From: an uncultured Dehalococcoidia bacterium
Lineage (GTDB): Bacteria; Chloroflexota; Dehalococcoidia; Lucifugimonadales; G958296245
Direction: 5' to 3'
Length of the DNA stretch: 64,000 nt
Assembly: GCA_958296245.1 (NCBI GenBank)
Contig: OY282458.1
Location: 434,001-498,000, forward strand
Position numbers and translations under genes: made by a program. The notes beneath the pieces are model-generated. The model was not told the DNA's origin. It saw nothing but the letters and a program-made list of their open reading frames with translations, and did not search any database. This document shows, piece after piece, positions 15,469 to 26,010 of this stretch; within the stretch, counting starts at the first letter, position 1; every line of letters starts with the position of its first letter.

Positions 15469-16341
15469 CTATCGGACTGTATAGGCATCGTGCGCCTTGC
15501 CGATAAGTTTAATGAAGACATCTTCATGGTCGTCAACGTCACTTTGACGAACATGCATACGATAATATCTGGATCTGGTATCGTATGCAACGATCTCCAG
15601 TCCGGTTTTATTCAGCCACGAGGTCAGCTCTTCGTCTTGTGGGATTCTGAACCCTGTCAGGACATAAGCTTTTCTGGGACTAAATGTTACGAAATTCCGT
15701 GCCACGCCGCCGGACGCGAGGCCGATGTGATGTTTTTTGTAATTCGGGATCAGCTCTGGCTGAACCTTGTTTATCAACTCGACCAGCCGATCCATTATCT
15801 GCAAAGAGCCCTTGGAGGCTTTTCGCTCCCAATGTGCCCTGTCTACGGTCTCCCCTTCATCCTCTTCCTCCGTTCCCCACGTGGTTAGGTCAACCACGCG
15901 GGTTGCTATCAGCGTGAATGCCCCGTTGACCTCCACACCCTTTATTTGGATGGCGATGAGCGGAATTGCTCCGTTGAGGAGAGTAATCACGTTGAGAAAT
16001 CGGCTGGTCACGTCCTCCGCTACAATGACGGCGGTATGCTCGTACTGCGGATAACGGCGGCGTTCAATATCCCAATACTCGATTGTGCGGATAATGTGGG
16101 ATTCGTCCACTTCGCCGAGCTGAATCTCAACTTCGTACCGTCTTGAGGCTTCAACGTCTTGCAACAGCAGATCTAGCCGTCCCCCACTGGGCTGGCGGCG
16201 CTCGCTGCCGCGTACTTCCAACTCTCCCAGACCGAGCAGTGACGAGTTCTCAACCAAGCGTTCATGAAGCCACCGCTCGTTTAGCGTCGAGTCGTTCTTC
16301 AGGCTAATGATTTTGGGGGTCACCAAGTCAGGGACTGCCAT
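15469..16341 (-). CDS. PD-(D/E)XK nuclease-like protein with DUF5655-like C-terminus
   Basis: 290 residues. The ATG ending at 16341 is preferred over one 21 bp upstream because AAGGAG lies 5 nt before it. A core of 'GGRLDLLL' (D57) followed by 'RYEVEIQLG' (E72, Q74) gives the D...ExQ variant of the PD-(D/E)XK nuclease motif, with a supporting 'HIIRTIEYWD' helix. The C-terminal third, 'NFVTFSPRKAYVLTGFRIP', resembles the DUF5655 domain often fused to such nucleases. Function is unknown; DNA cleavage or binding is inferred. The gene is clearly less GC-rich than its surroundings (25 of 60 bases at 15541-15600, 31 of 60 at 15601-15660, versus about 70% in larA). This suggests horizontal acquisition. 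No partner gene is adjacent. Confidence 0.7.
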   Translation of the reverse strand: MAVPDLVTPKIISLKNDSTLNERWLHERLVENSSLLGLGELEVRGSERRQPSGGRLDLLLQDVEASRRYEVEIQLGEVDESHIIRTIEYWDIERRRYPQYEHTAVIVAEDVTSRFLNVITLLNGAIPLIAIQIKGVEVNGAFTLIATRVVDLTTWGTEEEDEGETVDRAHWERKASKGSLQIMDRLVELINKVQPELIPNYKKHHIGLASGGVARNFVTFSPRKAYVLTGFRIPQDEELTSWLNKTGLEIVAYDTRSRYYRMHVRQSDVDDHEDVFIKLIGKAHDAYTVR

Positions 16342-16450
16342 ATGCTCTCCTTCACTCTCCACGTATGGGTTGACTTACCATGCGGAATCAACCAGAAACC
16401 ATGTCCAGATGAAATGTTTGGCGTTTCGGAGTGACGACGAACCCCGTGCG

Positions 16451-18160
16451 CTAGCTGCCCTTTCCTACGTGTAGCCTGACAGGCTCCACGCCGGGGGCGG
16501 GGCCGCAGTACTTCAGGTCCACGGGGATGGCCGACGTGGAAATGTCCTCGCCCTCCCTGCGGACGACGATGTTGCGGAGCCACCTCACGTCGTCGGTGTT
16601 GGGGTAGTCGGTGCGGAAGAAGGCGCCTCTGCTCTCCTTTCTCTCCAGGCTGCACCTGAGCATAAGCTCAGCGGTGAGGAGCATGTTCGGAAGCTCCAAG
16701 GCGCCCTCCCACTCGTAGCCGTCGCGGGCCGCAAGGGTCGAGAACGACGACCTGATACGCTCCACGGCCTCCAGGCCCTCCCGGAGGCCTGCCTCGTCCT
16801 TGAAGACCCAGGCGCACCGGCGCATCGCCTGCCTGAGCTCGTCCTTGAAGGCGTCCGCACGCGCTCCTTCCGTCCCGCTGACCAGCGCGCGGGCGCGGTC
16901 CATGACGCCCTCCGCCTGCGCGTCGTCCAGGGTTGTACCGCCGGCCTCCAGAGCCCTTTGGGCGGCGTAGACGCCGGCCCTGCGCCCGAACACGAGGGTT
17001 ATCATCGACGTATAGCCCTCCGGCCGGGCGTGCCCATAGACGCCGCCGGCGCCTCCGCCCGCGCAGTACAGGCCGGGGACGTTCGTCTCGCAGCGGGTAT
17101 TGACCCTCACTCCTCCGATGGTCGTGTGCATCTGCGGCGTGCTCTGGACCGGCTCCTTCCAGGGGTCTTCTGCGCCGGGCCGTTCCTTATGCTCCCTGGC
17201 AAGCCATACCCACAGATCAGGCGCGCCGTCGTTCAGCGGCTCCGTAAGGTCGATGTAGATTGCGCCCCGTTCGGTTGCTCTGCCCTCCTGGATCTCCATG
17301 CCGATGGCGTAGCAGAGCTCCTCCTTGGTCACGCTGCGCGGGTTGACGATGCCGTACCTTTCGAGGAACTGCTCGCCGCGGGTGTTCAGGAACTTGGAGC
17401 CTGGCGGAAAGCCGATCGACGTGGATACGAACTGGGTGCTCTCCATGTCGATCAGCTCGGCGCCCGCCCGGAAGGCCGCGGCCTGCCCGTCGCCCGTCTC
17501 GAACCGGTCGACGGTGGTGGGCGCGAATATCTGGCTGTAGGTCCCGGTGGCCAATATCGTCGACGACGACTTGATGACGACAAGCTCGTTGCGGGCGCAG
17601 TCCAGGGCGACCGCTCCCACGACGGCGTCCTCGTTGGTAAGCAACTCCACCAGAGTAACGTCGTCCAAGACCCGGATGCCCCTCTTCCTGACCTGGTCTA
17701 TCAGCACGTCCATCATCGCGAATCCGGGCCTCAGGCCGTAGTCGAACTCGACGCCGGGGCGCGGCTTGAAGGCGAGATTCCTGGTGCGGCTGTGGGCCGC
17801 CGTCCAGTGCATGGCGATGCGGCCCTCGTCGTCGCGCTCGAAGTCGATGCCCCACCTCTCCAGGTCCCGCACGCTGTCGGCGGCCTCCTCGACCAGTATC
17901 TTGGCCAGGTCCTGATTGCCCAGAAAGCCCCCGTGGGAGAGCAGGTCCCGCATGGCGCTGTCGGTCGTGTCGTCGGGGTCTCCCCAAGGACCGACCGCCG
18001 CGCTCGTGCCGACGTTGTAGGTGCATCCGCTGTGCCCGAGCCGGCCCTTGACGATCATGACGACGGACGCTCCCCGGTCGTGCGCTTCCACGGCGGCTCG
18101 GCATCCGGCACCTCCGCCGCCAACGACCAGCACGTCCGCCGTATATGCTGCGTGAGTCAC
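16451..18160 (-). CDS. FAD-binding oxidoreductase, fumarate reductase/succinate dehydrogenase flavoprotein family
   Basis: 569 residues. The start is the GTG ending at 18160, with GGAGGT 5 nt upstream; the frame is open beyond it but without similarity. The N-terminus 'ADVLVVGGGGAGCRAAVEA' is the FAD dinucleotide-binding motif. 'GHSGCTYN' occupies the place of the FAD-contacting loop, and 'HTTIGGVRVNTRCETNVPGLYCAGG' with 'GYTSMITLVFGRRAG' are C-terminal flavoprotein hallmarks. These fit the FRD/SDH/L-aspartate oxidase family. The C-terminal helical domain has 'LRCSLERKESRGAFFRTDYP', typical of SdhA-like proteins. No iron-sulfur or membrane subunit gene is adjacent, so a soluble reductase of unknown substrate is more likely than a respiratory complex. 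It is divergent from the isomerase gene at 18363. Confidence 0.8.
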   Translation of the reverse strand: MTHAAYTADVLVVGGGGAGCRAAVEAHDRGASVVMIVKGRLGHSGCTYNVGTSAAVGPWGDPDDTTDSAMRDLLSHGGFLGNQDLAKILVEEAADSVRDLERWGIDFERDDEGRIAMHWTAAHSRTRNLAFKPRPGVEFDYGLRPGFAMMDVLIDQVRKRGIRVLDDVTLVELLTNEDAVVGAVALDCARNELVVIKSSSTILATGTYSQIFAPTTVDRFETGDGQAAAFRAGAELIDMESTQFVSTSIGFPPGSKFLNTRGEQFLERYGIVNPRSVTKEELCYAIGMEIQEGRATERGAIYIDLTEPLNDGAPDLWVWLAREHKERPGAEDPWKEPVQSTPQMHTTIGGVRVNTRCETNVPGLYCAGGGAGGVYGHARPEGYTSMITLVFGRRAGVYAAQRALEAGGTTLDDAQAEGVMDRARALVSGTEGARADAFKDELRQAMRRCAWVFKDEAGLREGLEAVERIRSSFSTLAARDGYEWEGALELPNMLLTAELMLRCSLERKESRGAFFRTDYPNTDDVRWLRNIVVRREGEDISTSAIPVDLKYCGPAPGVEPVRLHVGKGS

Positions 18161-18362
18161 TTCAGACCTCCGTTTACGGGTTGGGGACCACCCTCGGCGT
18201 CCCGCCTGAGTGGGCACATTATGTATCATGGACGTCGGCAAAAGGAAGAGTGTCAGGCCAGCGGGATGTTGTGTTATGAAACATGGCGGCGCTCTCAGGT
18301 AGGATGTCTCTGGGAAGAACATCTTGGGACCGGTTCCGCTCAGCTAGTGCGAAGGAGGCAAC

Positions 18363-19199
18363 GTGATTAACGACATCAGCAGCACGACGTCGGCATTCAG
18401 AGACCGAAGCCTTGAAGCCGCTCTCGACGCCCTCGGTACAGCCGGCTTCCCGCAGGCGGAGATAACGGGAGCCGAGCCCCACGTCGGCTCGACGGGGGAA
18501 AAGGAGCAGGCCCGTATCAGGGGCGTGTTCGAGGCCCACTCCGTCCGCGCTAGGACGATGCACGCCCCGGCAGGCCGGTACATCTTGGCCGCCCTGGACG
18601 AGGACTGGAGAAGGGAAAGCGCCGCCGTCCTGAGCCGGTACGTTCGGCTGGCAGGCGGCCTGGGCCTAACGGAGATGGTCATCCACCCCATCCCGAACCC
18701 GGACCTCGCGCCCGTCGACGACCCCGAGCTGCCCGGACGGATGCGCGAGGCCGTACAACGCTCGCTGGACGACCTCATGCCGACCATCGAGGAGTCGGAG
18801 ATTCGCGTCACGCTGGAAAACCTGCCCTACCCCGGCATGCCCTTGAACAATATGAGGGAGCTGCGAGCCGTGGTAGAACCATACCCAAGCAGTGCCGTGG
18901 GCCTGGTCATCGACACGGGACACGTCGGCGTCTTGGAGTTGGACCCGGTGGACGAGTTGCACGCCGCGGGAGAGCGCCTGTGCGGCACCCACGTCCACGA
19001 CGTCGACTTGCGGGAGGGCCGCGTCGACCACCACTCGCCGACCTTGGGCAACCTGGACTGGGCCGCGATGCGGCAGGCGTTCACGGACATCGGCTACGCG
19101 GGTCCGTGGACCTCGGAGGCCACCAAGCCAAGCCACGGAGAGAGCGCGGAGGAGCTGGCCCGCGAGGTCAGCGGCTGGCTGACCGCCTGGGTGGGTTGA
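18363..19199 (+). CDS. Sugar-phosphate isomerase/epimerase-like TIM-barrel protein
   Basis: 278 residues. The start is a GTG with GGAGG 5 nt upstream. The sequence fits the AP-endonuclease-2/xylose-isomerase-like TIM barrel. 'TMHAPAGRYILAALDE' supplies an early His, 'RVTLENLP' a metal-ligand Glu, 'GLVIDTGHVG' an Asp/His pair, and 'GTHVHDVDLREGRVDHHSPTLG' a His/Asp ligand set. 'GPWTSEAT' supplies the last Glu. Such proteins isomerise sugars or hydrolyse related compounds using two metal ions. The substrate is unknown. The 200-bp region shared with the divergent flavoprotein gene probably holds both promoters, although I found no clear -35/-10 pair. A long perfect hairpin follows the gene and separates it from the converging rRNA unit. 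Confidence 0.75.
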   Translation: MINDISSTTSAFRDRSLEAALDALGTAGFPQAEITGAEPHVGSTGEKEQARIRGVFEAHSVRARTMHAPAGRYILAALDEDWRRESAAVLSRYVRLAGGLGLTEMVIHPIPNPDLAPVDDPELPGRMREAVQRSLDDLMPTIEESEIRVTLENLPYPGMPLNNMRELRAVVEPYPSSAVGLVIDTGHVGVLELDPVDELHAAGERLCGTHVHDVDLREGRVDHHSPTLGNLDWAAMRQAFTDIGYAGPWTSEATKPSHGESAEELAREVSGWLTAWVG

Positions 19200-19225
19200 G
19201 CAGCCGTCGGCCCTCCCGCCATGAC

Positions 19226-19266
19226 GAGAGAGACCCCGGGCGGTATAACCGCCCGGGGCCTCTCTC
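19226..19266. terminator. Bidirectional terminator hairpin between isomerase gene and 23S-tRNA unit
   Basis: An 18-bp stem with a single mismatch (19226-19243 with 19249-19266) encloses the loop TATAA. It stands 27 bp after the stop of the plus-strand isomerase gene and 10 bp after the 3' end of the minus-strand initiator tRNA. A T-run is weak on both sides (TCTCTC ends), but position and symmetry suit a shared terminator. Confidence 0.7.
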
Positions 19267-19276
19267 ACTGTGTACA

Positions 19277-19351
<75 letters not shown>

Positions 19352-19407
19352 ACGTTGCGCGGACCTTACTTACTGAATCCTGCTGCGGAATAGAAGAGCC
19401 CTAATGT

Positions 19408-22577
<3,170 letters not shown>

Positions 22578-22634
22578 CACATTGTGGGCTCTTCTATTCT
22601 ACTTCGCGCAGGATTCAGTTGTTCAAGGTGCAAT

Positions 22635-22661
22635 AAAAAACGGCCGGGCAACCCCCGGCTG
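22635..22661 (-). terminator. Intrinsic-terminator-like hairpin inside the 23S leader
   Basis: On the minus strand GCCGGG (22654-22659) pairs with CCCGGC (22643-22648) around a five-base loop, followed by CGTTTTTTATTG. It fits an intrinsic terminator well. It lies about 75 nt after the expected transcription start of the 23S unit and about 60 nt before mature 23S. No minus-strand gene lies upstream for it to terminate. It may be an attenuator that needs antitermination, or the end of a short leader RNA. Confidence 0.7.
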
Positions 22662-22728
22662 TCGCCGAGTGTCACGCTCTACTGCTATGCTACGTTGCTT
22701 TCTCGCGCATGCCTAGCCGATGCAAGGC

Positions 22729-22757
22729 ATTATAGGAGCGGCCCGCCCACAAGTCAA
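22729..22757 (-). promoter_or_regulatory. Strong sigma70-type promoter of the 23S rRNA unit
   Basis: On the minus strand TTGACT (22752-22757) and TATAAT (22729-22734) are spaced by exactly 17 bp. It is one of the best promoter matches in the window, and it is positioned to give a leader of about 145 nt before mature 23S. Confidence 0.85.
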
Positions 22758-22786
22758 GCCGAATGTGGACGTAGACCTGTCCCAAG

Positions 22787-22847
22787 CGCCTCCTGGGAGC
22801 GCGGGCGTCTCGCCCGCATCACCCTTAAGACTCCGGCCTGCGCCGGG
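22787..22847. repeat. Dispersed palindromic repeat, family E, copy 1
   Basis: The 61-bp block contains the perfect hairpin GCGGGCG-TCT-CGCCCGC (22801-22817). It recurs at 28330-28390 with most positions identical (CGCCTCCTGGGAGCGCGGGC at one end, CCGGCCTGCGCCGGG at the other). It lies between the rRNA promoter and the GNAT gene. The 361-bp gap 22578-22938 thus holds the 23S leader, its promoter and this repeat. Confidence 0.7.
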
Positions 22848-22938
22848 AAGACGGATGAGTGTAGCGCCGTCCTAAATGAAACGACACCGCCCATCTGGGG
22901 CAGGGTGAGGATGGGGGCGAGTGAGTTGACACCCTTGT

Positions 22939-23955
22939 ATGAGCGTCCATATCATCGGGCGGAAGCCCGTGACAGGGGATGAATTGGGATTCGCCAAGCT
23001 CGAAGTGCCGTTGTCCGAGGGCCTAGCGCGAGAGGTCTACGCGTTCTGGGAGCGCATCTTCGGGCCGGGGGATACTCCCATCGAGTTCCTCCTCGGCAGC
23101 GAGCGGCATTGCAACGATGCTTCCGTATACGTGGCGCGGCAGGAAGGCCGTATCGCCGGCACCTGCTTCTCGGTTGTTTCGAGGGCCCTGCCCGCGCTGG
23201 GTGGGTTCGGCGGGGTGGCGACGGAGCCCGCATTGCGGCGCGGCGGGATAGCGACGCGCCTATGCCGGGCGGCGGTGGAGGACTTTCGAGCCGGCGGCGG
23301 CCAGGCCCTCTTTCTGGGTACGGGGAATCCGGACGCGGCGCGCGTCTACCACCGCTTGGGATGGCGGAAGTTGGCGGGGTCCAACGTATGGGCCAACGTT
23401 ACCCAGGACCTGTCACCGGAAGAGTTCCTCGTCGACTACTTCCGCTCCATCGAGCAGCCCATCGAGGCCGCCCCAGCCACGCCGCGCCTGCGCGTCCCGA
23501 TGATCCCCCTAATTGCGACGCCCCACGACTGGCACGTGTTAGACGCCAACCCGGGGGGTATGCTCTCCACGCGATACCGTCTCCAGACCTCGACCATGGG
23601 TCAGTACCCCAAATACCAGGCGGTGGCCGAGGATGGGCGCGGCGCTTGGTTTGCCGCCGGCACGGACGACAGCCGGGCGGTCGGGCTCTCTTCGGCGCGC
23701 CTGGACGAGGAAGGGCGCTGCCGGGTGGACGCCTTCACCCACCGCAGGTTCGGCGTCCACTGGGAAGCGCTGGCTAGGGCGGCGATGGAGTGGGGCGAGG
23801 TGCGGGGCGCATCCGCCTTCCGGGCCCGCGTCTCCGTGGAGGACGAGGAGAAGAGGGGCCTGTTCGAGTCCCTTGGCTTTCGCGCGGCGGGCGCGGGCGA
23901 TGATTTCGAGCTCGATTCCAGGGCCGTAGGGTCGCTCTGGCTGGAGGTGTCATGA
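22939..23955 (+). CDS. GNAT-family acetyltransferase (double GNAT fold)
   Basis: 338 residues. The first half shows the acetyl-CoA-binding pattern 'GVATEPALRRGGIATRLCRAAVEDF' (RRxGxA), followed by 'ALFLGTGNPDAARVYHRLGWRKL'. Both are diagnostic of N-acetyltransferases. The second half, ending 'SVEDEEKRGLFESLGFRAAG', looks like a degenerate second GNAT domain. The substrate is unknown. The ATG at 22939 is uncertain: a TTGACA-18-TATCAT promoter match (22926-22931, 22950-22955) overlaps it. The in-frame GTG at 22969 would then be a near-leaderless start. The stop overlaps the ATG of the TIM-barrel gene by 4 bp (ATGA), so the two are translationally coupled. Confidence 0.8.
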   Translation: MSVHIIGRKPVTGDELGFAKLEVPLSEGLAREVYAFWERIFGPGDTPIEFLLGSERHCNDASVYVARQEGRIAGTCFSVVSRALPALGGFGGVATEPALRRGGIATRLCRAAVEDFRAGGGQALFLGTGNPDAARVYHRLGWRKLAGSNVWANVTQDLSPEEFLVDYFRSIEQPIEAAPATPRLRVPMIPLIATPHDWHVLDANPGGMLSTRYRLQTSTMGQYPKYQAVAEDGRGAWFAAGTDDSRAVGLSSARLDEEGRCRVDAFTHRRFGVHWEALARAAMEWGEVRGASAFRARVSVEDEEKRGLFESLGFRAAGAGDDFELDSRAVGSLWLEVS

Positions 23956-25421
23956 GAAGACGACGGACAATCTACTTCGACGACGCGCGCCACTACTACC
24001 TGTTCGTGTTCGAGCCGCCCATGGCCATGGAGGACGCCTGGTCCCCGGTGGACCAGGTCGTCGGGACGGCGGTGGATACCTTTGCCTACGGCGTGGCGCG
24101 GGGCGACGGGCTATTCTACCCTTCGCGCGTGGGCACACGTTTCGGCGCCGACATACAGCCGTTCGAGCAGGCGGCGTACTGGCGCGTCTGGCACAACATG
24201 CAGAGCCTCATAGACCGCGGCCTCGACCCGCTCCGCGTGCTCGTGGACCGGGCGCACGACAAGGGCCTCGACTTCATCGCCAGCCTGCGCGTGGGCAACT
24301 ACACCCACAAGTACCCGGAGCACGACGTCATGACCGGCGGGCGCGGCTTCGTTCACGAGGAGGTGCGCGGCCATCAACTCGACGTGCTGCGCGAATTGGC
24401 GGTCGAATATCCGGTCGACGGCATCGAGCTCGACATCGCGTCGGCGCCCGGAGGAGGCTCCTTCCTGCTCAGCGACGAGGACGCCCGGGAGCACGCGCCC
24501 GTGATCACAAGCTGGGTGCGTGACGTTGCGTCGATGGCGAGGAGCCGCGGCGGCGCCCCCGCCGTCGTAGGCGCGCGCGTCTACCCGACGGAGGAGATGT
24601 GCCTGCGGAGGGGCATCGACGTGCGCGCCTGGCTGGCGGAGGGCCTCGTCGACTACGTGGTCCCCATGCTGTACGTCGACTTCACGCTGGATCCGGACAT
24701 GCCCATCGACTGGATCGTCGAGGCTGCCCACGAGGCGGACGTATCTGTCTACGCCATGCTGCAACCGTACGTGGCGAGCGAGAACAGCGGAGCTCCCGAA
24801 CGTGTCTACGCCTCCACGGACAATATGCGCGCCGCAGCTTCGAACTTCTGGGGCCGCGGCGTCGACGGGATGTACACTTGGTTCATGCGCTGGCCCCTCG
24901 GCGATTCTCAGCGAAGGACGCTCTCCGATCTGGGCGATCCCGAGTCCGTCAAGCAGGCCCGCAAGCACTACGTCGTGCGGCGGCGGTCCGAGCAGGCGGT
25001 CGACCTTGGCTACGACGCCGCTCTGCCGGTGTACGTCCCCCCCGGGGACGCCGGCCAGCGCCGCCCGGTTAGCTTCTACGTCAGCGACGACTTCGAGGGC
25101 TCGGCTGACCGCATCGTATCGGCGCGTCTCAGGATACGCATACTCGACCTGGTGTCGGCGGACGATCTGAAGATCGAGCTGAACGGCCTCTCCCTGGAAG
25201 GGGAGCGCTGGCGCCGCAGCTATGGGGACGTTATTGCGCCCTACAAGTCGCAGTGGTTGGAGATCGACCTGCACACGGTCCGGCCCAGGAAGGGTTGGAA
25301 CACCTTGGACTTCGTGCTCGTGAGCCGGCCCCCGGACCTGGCGGGCACGCTGGAAGTCGAGGACGTCGAGCTGCTGGTCGAATACGGGCCATACCCATCA
25401 GGGCCGACCAGCCGGGCCTAA
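23952..25421 (+). CDS. Glycoside-hydrolase-like TIM-barrel protein with C-terminal beta domain
   Basis: 489 residues, not assignable to a named enzyme. Residues 1 to about 330 resemble the (beta/alpha)8 family-10-like glycosyl hydrolases (GHL10/DUF4434 type). 'VDRAHDKGLDFIASLRVGNY' is followed by 'YPVDGIELDIAS', where the D/E pair could be catalytic. 'GLVDYVVPMLYVDFTLDPDMPIDWIV' is the characteristic '..D.V.PM.Y' strand, and 'GVDGMYTWFMRWPLGDSQRRTL' is the last strand. The C-terminal 120 residues are beta-rich ('RIVSARLRIRILDLVSADDLKIELNG') and may be a carbohydrate-binding-like sandwich. No signal peptide is seen, so a cytoplasmic location is inferred. It is coupled to the GNAT gene by a 4-bp overlap, suggesting joint action on an amino sugar or its conjugate, which is speculative. 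Confidence 0.65.
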   Translation: MRRRRTIYFDDARHYYLFVFEPPMAMEDAWSPVDQVVGTAVDTFAYGVARGDGLFYPSRVGTRFGADIQPFEQAAYWRVWHNMQSLIDRGLDPLRVLVDRAHDKGLDFIASLRVGNYTHKYPEHDVMTGGRGFVHEEVRGHQLDVLRELAVEYPVDGIELDIASAPGGGSFLLSDEDAREHAPVITSWVRDVASMARSRGGAPAVVGARVYPTEEMCLRRGIDVRAWLAEGLVDYVVPMLYVDFTLDPDMPIDWIVEAAHEADVSVYAMLQPYVASENSGAPERVYASTDNMRAAASNFWGRGVDGMYTWFMRWPLGDSQRRTLSDLGDPESVKQARKHYVVRRRSEQAVDLGYDAALPVYVPPGDAGQRRPVSFYVSDDFEGSADRIVSARLRIRILDLVSADDLKIELNGLSLEGERWRRSYGDVIAPYKSQWLEIDLHTVRPRKGWNTLDFVLVSRPPDLAGTLEVEDVELLVEYGPYPSGPTSRA

Positions 25422-25474
25422 CCGGCCTCCCAATCATCCCAATCACAGTAATCACAGTTGAAGGAGGTTTCGTG

Positions 25475-25969
25475 ATGGGTCCCGCAGCGAGCCCCATACC
25501 CAAGGGGATGAACGTCGTGACCGTCCAGCTCTGGTTCAACGGGCAGGGTCGGGAGGCGATGCAGTTCTACAGGAGGGCGTTCAGCGCCGAGCAGGTCGGC
25601 TATGCCGCGGCGACGCCTGACGGCAAGGGCATCATGCACGCGATGATGCGGATCGGGGACACGAACCTCATGATAGCGGACGCGTGGCCCGGCCAGTGGG
25701 AGCGCGGCCCCACCGATACGGCGACCGCCGGGTTGCAGATCTACACGGAGGATTGCGACTTGCTCTTCAATCGCGCCAGGGAGGAGGGCTGCGAGGTGGT
25801 CTTCCCCGTTACGGACATGTTCTGGGGCGATCGAGTCGGTAAGCTCAAGGACCCCTACGGCCACTGCTGGGTCATATCCACCCACAAGCTCGACTTGACG
25901 GACGAAGAGATCGAGGCCGGTCAGAAGGAGTGGCTCTCCACCCTCCCGCAGACCCACCCTATGACGTAA
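25475..25969 (+). CDS. VOC-fold (PhnB/glyoxalase-like) protein
   Basis: 164 residues from the ATG at 25475, set by AAGGAGGT 7 nt upstream. A longer open frame reaches into the previous gene. The pattern 'VQLWFNGQGREAMQFYRRAF' and 'MHAMMRIGDTNLMIADAWPG', then 'DCDLLFNRAREEGCEVVFPV' and 'WGDRVGKLKDPYGHCWVIS', is that of PhnB/DUF1428-like vicinal-oxygen-chelate proteins. Relatives include the glyoxalase/bleomycin-resistance superfamily and 3-demethylubiquinone methyltransferase-like proteins. Metal-ligand conservation is partial, and function cannot be specified. It sits 50 bp downstream of the TIM-barrel gene and 40 bp upstream of the MetE-like gene, so it may belong to the same transcript. Confidence 0.8.
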   Translation: MGPAASPIPKGMNVVTVQLWFNGQGREAMQFYRRAFSAEQVGYAAATPDGKGIMHAMMRIGDTNLMIADAWPGQWERGPTDTATAGLQIYTEDCDLLFNRAREEGCEVVFPVTDMFWGDRVGKLKDPYGHCWVISTHKLDLTDEEIEAGQKEWLSTLPQTHPMT

Positions 25970-26010
25970 CGCAGCAGACCGGCATAGCTGAGGGGGCGGA
26001 CTCATGAGAT

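Noticed and set aside
5512-16341. Restriction-modification system made of the methyltransferase at 5.5 kb and the nuclease-like gene at 15.5 kb
   Set aside because: They are 8.6 kb apart with purine genes between, differ in composition, and share no sign of linkage.
22578-22938. 5S rRNA or tRNA upstream of 23S
   Set aside because: I searched both strands for conserved 5S and tRNA signatures and saw none; the stretch is leader, promoter and repeat.
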